Positions 46,358-58,230 of a DNA stretch of 64,000 bases are shown here, one piece after another; position 1 is the stretch's first letter, and every line of letters starts with the position of its first letter. Made by a program: the position numbers and the translations under genes. Source of the DNA: Artemia franciscana (lineage: Eukaryota; Arthropoda; Branchiopoda; Anostraca; Artemiidae); assembly GCF_032884065.1 (NCBI RefSeq), contig NC_088883.1, positions 33,358,237 to 33,422,236 on the forward strand, in the 5' to 3' direction. The notes below the pieces were generated by a model. It searched no databases and was not told where the DNA came from. It was given only the letters and a program-made list of their open reading frames with translations.

Positions 46358-48639
46358 TCATGGGGCCCAAAATTTGATGGGGTTGGGTTTTAAAAACCCA
46401 GGCACGGGGATTTGATTTTGTGTTTTTTACTTTCGGAATTTTTTTTTTGAAAAAAAAAAACAATGATAGCCCGGATGGCAATACTAAATAAATTGCAAGG
46501 GGTTCGAGAAGAAAATAAAGTGAAATTTTAAAAAAGCTGTCACAATAAAGTTGAAAGTCTCTCGGAAAACAGTATTTACTGCTCTAGCTGCGTAAGTTTC
46601 TATTCTTCGTATGAATAACATATTTTTGGCATTCACTGTAATGCTCTCTACTATTTTTCCTTGTGGTCTTATGAAGATGGCGTTGGCAATCCATCATGCA
46701 GAACAGGACAAGCCCTCGCGAGTAAAATTAATGACTTGATTGAAAAGCAACTTTTGGTTTTTTACCAGTGTAATGGGTGATGGTACAGAAGGTTCAAACT
46801 GGAGGATATGAGAAGAGACTTTGGTCAGCGATTCAGTAAAATCGGAACAGCAATTACTTTAACTGAAACAGTTTAGACACAGCTCAACAGAAACAAAAGG
46901 GAAGATTAAAGAGCTGGAAGCGAAAATACAGGAGCCATCAATAACAATGAGCACTATCATCTTGCTGTCTACGATTCCAGCCAGAGTTGCCAACTGGCAC
47001 ACTTTCAGTGTTAAATGCAATCTTTTTTACATCATAGGGCAAACTGAAGAGTTAAAATCACTCTTTTTGGGTGTTAGTTTTCATTCACTTTAAATGTCAG
47101 CAGTTGTTAACTTTGTCAGAAGTGCAATTAAACTAAGGAACAAGATTACCAACTATAACATTTTTCATTTGAAATGCATTTTTTTTAATACCTCAGAGGG
47201 TATAATGCGCAATCTTTTGCAGCCCTGTGCATGCGTATTTTTTGACTTGCACTCTTTTTGAGCAAGAATTACTCCTTTTTGTTTACCTTGATTTGCACTC
47301 TTTTTGGACGCCAGTGGTTGGCAACCATGATTCCGGCTCTACGGTTGGAGGCCAGTCATTGATGGAATATTTGCTCAGGTCGTTCAACAAGATATTGGTC
47401 AAACAGGGAAAGAAGTGGCCTAATATACAAGAGGGGTTCAGATTCAGTAAGTGCCCTGTAAATGCAAGGCCTGTAATAGTAAAACGTGCTTTGAAAATCA
47501 TACAATCACCGAGCCTGTAGCAAGAAGTAAGTTAAAACTGCTTCTTGAAAGAAATGAAACTCTGGTAGACCGGAAGAGAGCTATAAATGTGTAAAGAGGT
47601 GTAAAGTCGTACATCCGAAGCCACATTTTTATATAAGTCCATTTCTCAGAAACTACAAAAGATAGAAAAGGGAACAATGAAGTTTAGGAGGAATAATGCA
47701 AAATGTGTGGCTCAAAAATAGACAAGAGAAGTAGTAGTAAATAAGTAGAAGTAAGTAGTAGTGACGTATCAGATGTGATATTAAGTTCTGAACCTGAGAC
47801 TACTAAACCTGATGACAACCCATGGAGGGGAACTCCTTCAGTTGGAAGTGGCACAAATGTCATGTGTGTTAAAAAGAGATGTGTGTTAAAAAGAGCAATG
47901 CAATCATCAGTCGAAATGATACATACCAGCAGCTTAGTGCCATGCTCTGTGGTAGGAACCCTAGTGGTAATACACGGTGGTGTAGAGGAGAGGCAAAGAA
48001 CAGAGAAATGTGCGTACAGCAGCCAGTTATTTTTTGGTAAGGGGAAATGAGCGTAAGAACAGGATGCCGATGGCCGTGAGATTCAAAGCATTGTTTATGT
48101 TTATGTGCAAGGTTATAGAGACACTAAAGTGAATATATTGACGCGAAAGGGTGACTAGGATATGCTTTGACTCGTAAAAACGTGAATAGGTTCATGGATT
48201 GGCTTAGACAATTGTCTGAGTTTTTGTGTATGTAATAAACATTTCAAAATGCAAGAGCATATGGAGTGGCTGTGCCAGTTCGGGAAAATATTTTTAATTC
48301 AGTTTTGCATCTTAAGAGCTATTCAGAAAAGTGGCTGAAGCCATTGTTAAATGAGATGAAGATGATTTTTTTGCGTATTTATTTCGTCTATGAAGTGTAC
48401 TTATAATAGAAAAAAGACTTTATTCTGAAAAATAATATTTTGTTTTTATTGGAAGTGATTACAATGCATATGTGGGGATAGCATTTGAAAGTTCTATTCC
48501 TAAATCGGGAAATGGAAAACTGAAAAATCTCAGGGGTTTCTGACAGCTCATCCTTTACAAGCTCTGGCTTTGTATCTGGATTTATCCCGATGGAAATTAT
48601 CCCGTGTATGAGGGGTGCTGTCTTTTTTTTCAACCCTGG
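46358..48639. other. No gene recognised
   Basis: Frames of 90-100 codons at 47227-47520 and 47775-48050 lack recognisable motifs. A GTAGTA-rich tract is near 47720-47760. Possibly an old, unrecognised retroelement. Confidence 0.35.
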
Positions 48640-48840
48640 CTCCTCGCGCTAAAGTTTGACTTCTTTTCAGCTCAAACACGAGGTTTGTTGAATTTGAATG
48701 CTAAGTATTTTTAGAGACTTTAGTGTAAAGAGCCACAGTCGAAGAATTTGCAGCCCCCCACATATACGGAATAATATCTCTTCTTTTTAAGCTTTATTGT
48801 TGCTTATTACTTTCAGTTTAGTTTTTTTTATTTAATTTAA
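48640..48840. repeat. Partial foldback repeat
   Basis: Diverged copy of the arms at 141-424 (CGCTAAAGTTTGAC near 48650, CATATACGGAATAATATCTC near 48765). Confidence 0.55.
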
Positions 48841-49568
48841 TTTGGGAAATTGGACGGATTTTAAGCAAGTGGGTTTATTGACCTCCATGAAAGGGTTATG
48901 TTCTACTTGAATGCTGATAGTTACTTGAAATATGCACTTAGGTCTTTAAAACCCAGTCGAGACAACAAGTCACATTATTTGTTAAGAACACTCTAACTTT
49001 CTGTAAATAGATTTTAAATCACATACATCTTCAGTGGATGGGATTGATGGATTCTCTGAAAAAAACAAAATCTGCAATTTACTTGAGATAGCCTACAGAT
49101 ATAGAATTTATTGTAGTTACGTCCTGAGGTTCTAGTTGCTTTTTGTTCCTAATTATACCATTTCCCTTTAATTTCCCTTTCATTTGTTTTCTGTCTTTCA
49201 GTCTTCTTCTGCGTATTTATTATCTGTCAGTTCTTGTTCATTGATAAACAGATTGAAAACCTATAGCCATTATAGAAGAATATGACAAATAATTTGAAAT
49301 TTTTATTTGAAAACAGAAAGAAAGAGAAACCCTAATGTTACTTCCTTAGAATACTTTACACAATGTAATAAACCCAAAAACACGTAAAGCAGGGACACCA
49401 CTAGGGAGAATGCAAGAATTTCTACAAAAATGGTGAAAGTTAAAAAGATGATTTAGCAAATTTTTTTAACATTTTGTGGTGGAACTTCCCTAAGCTTCTG
49501 CGCCTGTACATGTGCCAGAACTTGGTTGTTATTTAAGCTTTCCGATTCTGGGACCCCTGATTTCATCC
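48841..49568. other. 3' flank of the SLC17-like gene
   Basis: Likely holds the 3' UTR of the - strand gene. I could not fix a polyadenylation site. Confidence 0.35.
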
Positions 49569-49811
49569 TTAAGAAGTGCTTGGACATTTCAGATCTTTTT
49601 GTGCCGTTTTTTGTGCCTCACTTTTTGTGTCAGTAGTACCAGCATCAAAACATTTCATGCTTTCTCGGGTATCCTCTTTCTTTGTTTGTTTTGTTGCTTC
49701 TTTATTCCATGGCTGTTCGTCACCAGACGCAAAAATGAGGAAGAACACAGCGTCAAAGCCAAGAACAACAGCAGCCAATAGAAAAACTATTTGCCAGGCT
49801 TCTATGGTTTG
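49569..49811 (-). CDS. Last coding exon of an SLC17-like carrier
   Basis: It starts at an acceptor (TTATTCCAG|CAAACC) and reads 80 residues to a stop. QTIEAWQIVFLLAA begins the last membrane helix (about residues 5-27). IFASGDEQPWN follows, the characteristic end of SLC17 (sialin, phosphate cotransporter, vesicular glutamate transporter) proteins, and then a Lys/Thr-rich cytoplasmic tail. Family members are 12-helix major-facilitator carriers of organic anions or phosphate. Phase 0 joins it to the exon at 60470-60555. Substrate cannot be told from this part. Confidence 0.8.
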   Translation of the reverse strand, partial: QTIEAWQIVFLLAAVVLGFDAVFFLIFASGDEQPWNKEATKQTKKEDTRESMKCFDAGTTDTKSEAQKTAQKDLKCPSTS

Positions 49812-51009
49812 CTGGAATAAATAATTATGATGCATTTGATAATTTACAACTGATCAAATAATATAGTGCTACTACTACTATAAACAGCTCACCATAGCGC
49901 TAAACCAACAGTAGCATCCCTTGGACCAATACTGTAACCGTGTACTTCCAAGGTCCCTTTAAAAAATATTGCAACCATATATCCCCGGGAATTGAACGAA
50001 TACAAGGGACCAAAGTCTACAGGGACTCAACAAATACGAGTGGCAAGTACCCCATCTTTTCTACCAGACATATAGTGTTATCTCAACTTTCAGAGATAAG
50101 AATAGTTCCATGAGACACTTTCCAACTATTAATTCTCGATGAAACAATGACATTAATGGAAACCATCATGGAAGCCAGTACCCCAACATTCCTACGACAC
50201 ATATGACCTTATCTTTATTTCCGACCGTAACAATTCCAGGAAACGCTCACCAGTATATATCTCCCACAGAAAAAATTCTATAAATAAAAGTGCCATATCC
50301 AGATTTCCGAGAAATTCTTGGGTATGTTTCCGAGAATTTCAAGAATAATGCCTTATCTGGTACTAAGCAATTATTCATGTTGTCAGTAAAACAATACAAT
50401 ACGCTCTATGACGCCCCTCGCATCTAGTCATTTGAGATACAAACTGAGCAAAAAACTCAGAGAGTGAATCGAGAGTGAGACCCATTGTTTCCCATGGTAA
50501 AAGAACGATACGTTACCCGACTTACCTAACAAATCATTGATGATATTAGGTTCTTAGAAATAAATTCTAGGCAATCATTGTATTGTTTCTGGGACGCTGG
50601 TCAACTGATGTTAAGCGTCACAATATCGTAACAAGTTAATTGCACAATCTATTTCTCAATTTGAGTTAGATATATGGTAAATGCAATCAAAGGTTTGTTT
50701 CTGGGCACCTTTTTTGGCTTCATTCTGAGAACATGCATAAAACGGTGGTTTGAGATGCTCACTGGACAGACGTATTCTTTTGATGGTTAATGAAACTTGT
50801 TTCGATCTCAAAATTTTAATGACTAAAACAAGGCAGGTGTCATTTTTGTAATGTAATGGTACTGAAGGCCTCAATTTTCCATTACCAGGGCTTGCACATG
50901 ATTTCGGGTCCCAACACTCTCAACTAGGATCCCGTGTTTTTCACCACAGGCCCCAAGTCTTCCTGAAGGGCCCAGAGTGCACTTTCAGGGCCTCAATACC
51001 CCCACCCAA

Positions 51010-51355
51010 TTTTTAAACTTTAATCGATTATTAATTATTGATTATCGATATTGATTGTTGGTTATTGACTGTTGAATATCGATTATTGAGAACTGATTAT
51101 AGATTATTACCTATCAATATTGATTATTGATTATAGGTTATTGATTTCCAATTATTGATTAGTGATTATGGTTTATCGATATTGTTTATTGATATTTGGC
51201 AATTCATTTTTGATTTTTGATTATTGATTATCGATTAATCATTTATGATGTTGATTATTGATTTTTTGTTATTGGTTATTGAATATTGATTATCGATAAT
51301 TTATTATCAATATTAATTATTGATTATTTATTACCAGTTATTCATTACTGATTAA
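51010..51355 (+). repeat. TTGATTAT/ATCGAT simple array (left)
   Basis: Degenerate TTATTGATTATCGATATTGA-type units. It is mirrored by 54569-54805 on the opposite strand. Confidence 0.8.
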
Positions 51356-51356
51356 A

Positions 51357-54300
51357 ACAATCTCATTTTATTAATAAAATTTGATTTTTTAATAGATTTG
51401 GGCTTTAGTTTTATGAAATAAAAGCATATTTGTTTAAAATACATCTGATTTTATTAATAATATTTTAGTGTTTAATAAACTGGGTTTTAGTTTTCAGAAA
51501 TAACACCAGTTATGTTTAAAACATATCTGATTTTATGATTAATATTTCAGTATTCAATAAACTTGGGTTAAAATTTTTTTTTAAATAAGAACATTCAAGT
51601 TTAAAATACATGTGATTTTATTGATAATATAGGAGTTTTTAACAAACTTCAGTTTTATTTCTCAGAAATAAAAGAAATCATATTTAATATTCATCAGTTA
51701 TTACTAATATTGTTTGAGTATTTAGTAAACTTAGATTTTATTTTTCAGACATAAAACATATACCTTTAAAATATATCTGATTTTATTACTAATATTAGAT
51801 CATCCAAATAGCTTGAGTCTTAGTTTTCAGAAGAAACAACTTCCACATTTCAAATAATCTGATTTTATTTACAATATTTGACTATTTAATAGTCTTGAAT
51901 TTTAGTTTTCAGAAATAAGAAACATCCACATTTAAAGTACATTTGATTTTCTAAATAGTACGAGAATATTTAATAGACTTGTTTTCCTTTTCAGAAACTA
52001 GATTACCCATGGTTAAAATACATATCATTTTATTAAAAGTATTTGAGTATTTAATAGACTTGCACTATAACTTTCAGAAATAAGAGTATCTAAGGTTAAA
52101 ACTAATCTGATTTTGTTTATAACATTTTTGTATTCAAAAAACTTGTGTTTTACTTTTCAGGAAAAAGAACATCAATGTTAAAAATACATCTGATTTTTAT
52201 CAATAGTATTTGAGTATTGATAAAATTAGGTTTTAGTTTTAAGAGAAAAGGATATCCACGTTCAAAATACATCTGATTTTATAAATAACATTTGAGCATT
52301 TAATAAGCTCGGATTTTAGTTTTCAGAAAAAAGAATATCCATATTTAAAATACATCTGATTTTATTAACAGTATTTGAGTATTTGATAGGTTTGGGTTTT
52401 AGTTTTCAGATATAAGAATATCCACGTTTAAAACACATAATGATTGTTTAATAAACTAGGGTTTTATTTTTCAGAAATTAGAACACAAACGGTTAAAATG
52501 TATATTATTTTATTAAGAGTATTATTAAGCTTGGGTTTTAGTTTCAGAAATAAGAAGATCCACAGTTAAAGTTCATCTGAGTTTTTTAATAATATTTGAG
52601 TTTTTAATAAACTTGTGTTATACGTTTTTGGAGTGAGAACATTAATGTTTAAAGTAAATCCAAATTTTATTAAGAATACTTGAGTATTTATAAAACTTGA
52701 GTTTTAGTTTCCAGAAAAAAAAAGAATATATAGCCTACATTCAAAATACATTTTTAGTAATATTTTAGATTTTAGTAATAATATTTTAATATTTAATCAA
52801 ATTTAGTTTTAGTTTTCAGAAATGCAGATATCCACGTTTAAAATGTATCCTATTTTAATAGTAACATCTGATTATTTAATAAATTTGGGTTTTAGCTTTT
52901 GGAAATATGAATGCACAAGGTTAAAATACTTTTGATTTTAATAATAATATTAGTTTTTATTTTACAAATTTGACGTTTAGTTTTCAGAAATTAGAACACC
53001 CACGTTTAAAATACATCTGAGTTGATTAATAATATTTTGGTATTTAATAAATTTGGGTTTCAGTTTTCAGAAATACATTTATATTACTAATAATATTTGA
53101 GCATTTAATAGACTTAGGTTTAAATTTTTAAGGAGTAAGAACACACACAGTTAAAATAAATCTAATTTGATTGATAATATATGCGTATTTGATAAACTTG
53201 GGTTTTAGTTTTCTGAAGTAAGAACATTTACGTTTAAAAACATCTGATTTTATTAATAATGTTAGACTTAATAATAGACTTGATATTAGTTTTTAGAAAT
53301 AAGAACATCTACGTTTAAAAAATATCTGATTTTGTTGATAGTATTTGAGTAAGAACACCTTCGTTTAAAATAAATCTGATTTTATTAATAATATACATTA
53401 ACTTGGGTAATAATTTTCAGAAATTAGAGAACACACGACTAAAATATTTCTGATTTTATTAAGAATTTAAGTATTTAATAAACTTGGGCCTTAGTATTCA
53501 GAGATAAGAACGTCTGCAATTAAAATTAATATAATTTTATTGATAAAATTTGGGTATTTGATAAACTTGTGTTATGGTTTTCAGAATTAAGTAAATCAAT
53601 GTTTAAAATACATACAAAAAACGCAAAATTTCAAAGAAAAGAAGAATGAGAACAATAAAAAGCTAGTAAAAAATAGAAAATTTGTGAAGATTAAACTGAT
53701 AAAAATAAAAAAATAAAAACTTAAAACAAAACAAAAAACAAAATATAATAATCCTTTCTTAGTAACGGTGAAAGTGTCAAGCGGAGGTCTTGACCGAAAT
53801 ATTTGCATAGTTTTCATATTTTTAACTGGCTGTATATTGTCCTCTATCTTCTTTTCTTGGTAATTTTGTGTTTTATCATGATTAGCCAGTTTGGTATCAG
53901 AAAATATTTAAAATATATATAATTCCTATTAATAGTAATTGACTATTTAATATACTTGAGTTTTAGTTTTAACAAATCAGAACATCCACATTTATAATAC
54001 ACCTGATTTTATTAATAATATTTGAGTATTTAATAGACTTGTTTTTTTTCAAAAATATGAACATCCTCGTTTAAAATTAATCTGATTTTATGAACAACAG
54101 ACGAGTATTTAATAAACTCGGGTTTTAGTTTTAATACATATGAACACACATGGGTAAAAGACATCATAAAGTATTTAGTAAAGTTGGGTTTCAGTTTTCA
54201 GAGATAAGAATATCCACGTTTAAAATACATCCTGTTTTTATGAAGAATATTTGAGTACTTAATAAACTTGGGTTTTAGTTTTCAGAAATAAGGAAAGCCG

Positions 54301-54460
54301 AGTTTAAAACACATTTGATTTTATTTATAATATTTGAGCATTTAATACACTTGGGGTTTAGTCTTCAAAAATAAAGATTTCAGAGATAATAACATCCACG
54401 CTTAAAACACATCTTATTTGATTAAAATTTATGAGTGTTAAATGAATTTGGGTAAATTTT
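51357..54460. repeat. ~83-bp tandem satellite, roughly 34 copies
   Basis: The unit contains AACTTGGGTTTTAGTTTTCA, then GAAATAAGAACATCCACG, TTTAAAATACATCTGATTTT, and ATTAATAATATTTGAGTATT. Copies are diverged by substitutions and small indels, so the array is old. It is interrupted by ~290 bp of other sequence at ~53613-53900. Confidence 0.85.
53613..53900. other. Insertion within the satellite array
   Basis: Non-satellite sequence: an A-rich left part, then GTCAAGCGGAGGTCTTGACC (a short palindromic stretch) and unique AT-rich sequence. Probably an inserted repeat. Confidence 0.5.
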
Positions 54461-54568
54461 AAGTTCGAAATAATCCTAACTTCAAAAGATCTAAGTTCAA
54501 AAAAATTCTAAGTCCCAGAATTGTTTTGGGACTTTTTAAAGTCCAAATAAATTTTAAGTTCCAAAAAG

Positions 54569-54805
54569 AAAAAAAAAATCAATACTCAATAATCAATAAT
54601 CCATAGTCATATCCATAATCAATAACCAAATGTAAATAATCGATAATCAATAATTAACAATCAATAGCCGATAATCAATATCGATAATTAATAATAAATA
54701 TCAATAATCAATGTCAGTAATAAAAAACCAATAATCGATAATCAATAATCAGTATTCAATAATCAATAATCTGTAACCAATAATCAATTTCGATAATCAA
54801 TAATT
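54569..54805 (-). repeat. TTGATTAT simple array (right, inverted)
   Basis: AATCAATAATCGATAATCAA-type units, the inverted counterpart of 51010-51355. Confidence 0.8.
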
Positions 54806-55910
54806 AATTGCAGTTCAAAAAATTGGGGGGCATAGGGTCTCTGGAAGCTGTGAGCCATCGGACCCCTGGAGTGAACATAGGGTCCTGGATTGAAATGATG
54901 GTAATGGCCGTGGTAATTGAAAACTGATGTGCTCAGGATCATCACATTACAAAAATGATACCTGCCCTATTGTATTCATCACAATTTCTGGAGATCGAGA
55001 CATGTTTCATTAACCATCAAAAGAATATGTCTGTATAGCAATCATCTCAAATCACCATGGTATTCACATTATCGGAATGATTCCAAAAGAGGTGCCTGGT
55101 AACAAATCACTGATGGCATTTGTCATTTATCCAACTCTAATTGAGAAATCGATTGCGCGAATACCTAAATAAGATATTGTAACACTTATCATCAGTTGGG
55201 CAGCGCCCCTGAAACAATACATTAATTGCCTAGAATATATTTCTAAGACCATAGTTTCATTAATGACTTGTAAGCTCAGTCAAGTAACGTATGGTTTTTT
55301 TTCCAAAGGAGATAATGGATCTCACGTTTGGTTACTATGTTAGACATAAATTTCATAAAACTGATGGAAAACTGCTGAGAAGCTAAAAATGTTGCTAGCT
55401 CTGTTGTTATCTCAAATGATAAGATGTGAGGACTGTCAAGGAACGTACATATTGTTGCATTGACAACATGAATGAATTCTCAATACAAGATAAGGCATCT
55501 TTCTCAAAATTCTCGGAAACATGCCAAGAATTTTTGGGAAATCAGATTTTCCGCCCGCTTGTATTCATGGCATTGTTTCAGCGAGAAATAATAGCTGGTA
55601 AGCGTTTTCAGGAATTACTCTTATCACCTGGAAATTCAGAAAAGGCCATAATATAATTTAGAAATGATGAGGTACTGGCTGCTTGTATATACGGCATTGT
55701 TTCATCGAGAAATAACAGCTGGTAAGCATTTTTTGGAATTGATCTTATCTCCAGAAGATGAGATAACACCATGTGTGTCTTGGAAATAACAGGGTACTGA
55801 ACACTCTGACTCTTTGAGCCCCGAGGGTATATGGTTTCAGCATTTGTTGAAGGGACCCAGGGAGTACATGATTGCAGTATTTGTCGAAGGGATACTGCTG
55901 CCACCTAAGG

Positions 55911-57184
55911 AAAAGTTCCTCCTTCATCAGTGGGGAAAACAACCCTAGAACATTTAGCCTGAGTTCAAATGAGCTATATCTCTATTTTCAAAGACGTTTG
56001 TTTTGATACAATTTCCCAGGGAAAGGAAACAAAGACAAATAAGCATGTATTCACGATTTTTTTTCTTGGAAAAAATAGCAAATTCTATATTCTTTTAGAT
56101 ATAAACTTGAAAATTCTACGGTAGAGATCTCTGATATGACTAATATAATAAAAAAAAATTCCTTTTGATTGCTTATTCTTTTTTTTGGGGGGGAGGGATC
56201 CTTTTTTCATAAATCTGATACATTTTCCTATGCAACAATGCATAGGTTGGTTGGCAATTTTGGTTGGCAACAATGAACATAAGGAATCCTGGTGATGTGT
56301 AAATGTCATCAAAATTCCATTTTTAGAGTTTGGGTAGTATTGGCACGGGCCGGTCTTAATTACAGTTTGGTTCCAAAAACTTTAGTAAACAAGATTCTCG
56401 TTTTGTTTATTTGAACGTAAATATTGAAAGAAAGAGTGTCAATGTGACAGCTGGATTATAAGCTTAAATTTAACTCAATTTTAATGTTTTGTTATTTTTT
56501 CAAATGTCTGATGACAAATAAGGGATTTCAGTTCTACGGAGGGATTGACTGTAATTGAAACTGTATATATTTCACAAATCTGTTATAAGATAGAAACGGG
56601 GCATCTATACAGGGAGGCTGATTTTTTAGTATAGCCCCTTAGTAATGTGAAGACCTTGACGAAACCCGACTTTAGGGACTTTTGATATATTGAAAAGCGA
56701 TTTATCTAGAACAGGTAAATGAAACTTCATGATAAAATAAGAGCCTAAAATATCCAACTGAATATGTTTTTAAGTTTTTATTTCTATTCTTTCTGTAGCC
56801 CACTCAAAAGCTTAATAAATCATAAAAAGACAAGGTTACACCTACTTTAATCTTGGGATATACTACATCTTCTCATAAATTTAGTTTCTGTCTGATTTCA
56901 CTTTTTTCACTCTTAGTTTTGGGCATAATGATTACGTGCCGGGAGCCTGTTGGCTTCGCCACCAGACCCTGGCACTTTGTACGTGCAAGGCTTCTATACA
57001 TGGATTCTAATTTTTGCTTGTCTTCTAACTTTGGACATTTTGTGCCGTTTCTTGATGTCAAGACGTCTCCTTTTCTTGAGACCATGACGTGACAATGGTT
57101 TCGTTACAACCACCATGGAAAAATATGAGTGTTCCTTTTACCTGAAATGCTCTAAATCTTTTTTTAACATATCCTCTAACCGCC
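55911..57184. other. No gene recognised
   Basis: Intronic AT-rich sequence. A 71-residue - strand frame at 56873-57085 lies just downstream (on that strand) of the 69-bp repeat and may belong to the same decayed ORF. Confidence 0.4.
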
Positions 57185-57445
57185 TCTGTCTTTGCTCTTC
57201 ATTTTCATTTCTAACCCACTCAGATTCTTCAGTGTTACTTGTCTTCTAGCTGCGTGTGTCTTAGCTCTTCGTTTTTATTTTTGACCCGGTTAAATTTTCG
57301 GTTTTACTTGTCTTCTTACTCGTGTCTTTGCCTTTTATTTTCACGCTTCATTTCCCGTTTTTACATATCTACTAACCGTCCGTTTGTTTGCTCTTCATTT
57401 TCATTTTTGACACGTTTTGATGCTCGCTGTTGCATATCTTCACAT
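57185..57445 (-). repeat. 69-bp tandem repeat, possible ORF1 relic
   Basis: About four units beginning (on the + strand) GCTCTTCATTTTCATTT. On the - strand they encode charged stretches such as RVKNENEEQ and RRLEDM with scattered stops. The 69-bp period equals the 23-residue period of the Helitron ORF1, which suggests a distant relative. Confidence 0.5.
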
Positions 57446-58057
57446 TTGCATTTCTTCTTCATTTTGGATTTTGATTACGTCAGACAATTTAGCAATACCC
57501 TTTGATTTACCTACCCGTTTTATCTTGTCTCATTTGATGGTCTTGAATGTTTATTCTTACCCATTGTGAATTTAATTTGTTCAGACTATTCTCTCCGTGT
57601 TTTCACGTTTGATAGTTCAGGTGGTTCCAAAGAATAATCATTTGTAATAATATCAAACTTTCTTCTTTGGGCCTTCCTTTTGACATTATATAACTAGTTG
57701 CGTTCAAAAAAACAAGTAATTTTAAAAGTTTCAGAAAATGTTCAAGTTTGAATTAAAACATTAAAATTATTGTTCAGGCGCGATAAATATTTTTTCGGTG
57801 TATGTAGTAACTTTAGCGATTTTTTTTTTCAAATTTTCGTGTCTTAAGAAGACATTGGCATGTACTTATAACAAAAGTAATTCAGTAATGATATTTTGGA
57901 GAATAAAACGAAAACTGTATACGAATGCTGCTTGGGATTTCTTTCTTTTAGAATGATAGCATTGAAGATATGTTTTGTTAAACTTAGAAATTTTTTCGAG
58001 GAATATGAAATGAATATTATATTATGTAGCACTCCGCGTCAAACTATCCTGAAATTC

Positions 58058-58230
58058 GTCCACTGATGAATTAAAGTAAAGAGAAATTAAAGTAATGAAA
58101 ATTAAAGAAATTAAAGAAAAGTAAGAAAAAGTAATTAAAGAAAAGTATGAAAAAGTAAGAAATTAAAGAAACTAAGTAAAGACGAATTAAAGTAAAGTAA
58201 AGAGAGGGATTATAATCCCTCTCTTTACTT
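58058..58230. repeat. AATTAAAGAAAAGTA simple repeat ending in a 36-bp palindrome
   Basis: A purine-rich simple repeat runs to ~58194. Positions 58195-58230 are a perfect palindrome (18-bp arms, no loop) centred on GATTATAATC. Confidence 0.8.

Larger units (their letters stand above)
49900..55910. repeat. ~6-kb foldback structure with satellite core
   Basis: Arms at ~49900-51355 and ~54565-55910 are imperfect reverse complements. Examples: GATGGTTAATGAAAC near 50780 and its complement near 55010, and TGTTTCCGAGAATTT near 50325 and its complement near 55515. The innermost part of each arm is an ATTGATTATCGATA-type array in opposite orientation. Between them lies an 83-bp satellite. No transposase ORF or target duplication was identified. 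Confidence 0.8.

Noticed and set aside
47227..47520. 97-codon frame with a KQGKKWPNIQEGF stretch
   Set aside because: No recognisable domain or splice sites, and the region shows repeat-like TTGCACTCTTTTTG phrases.
49512..49824. + strand frames of 82-89 codons
   Set aside because: Antisense of the SLC17-like exon, which has splice sites and family motifs.
51357..54460. CRISPR-like array
   Set aside because: Units are contiguous diverged satellite copies with no unique spacers, no cas genes and a eukaryotic context.
55608..55904. 98-codon - strand frame
   Set aside because: Lies wholly inside the right foldback arm and is not preserved in the left arm.
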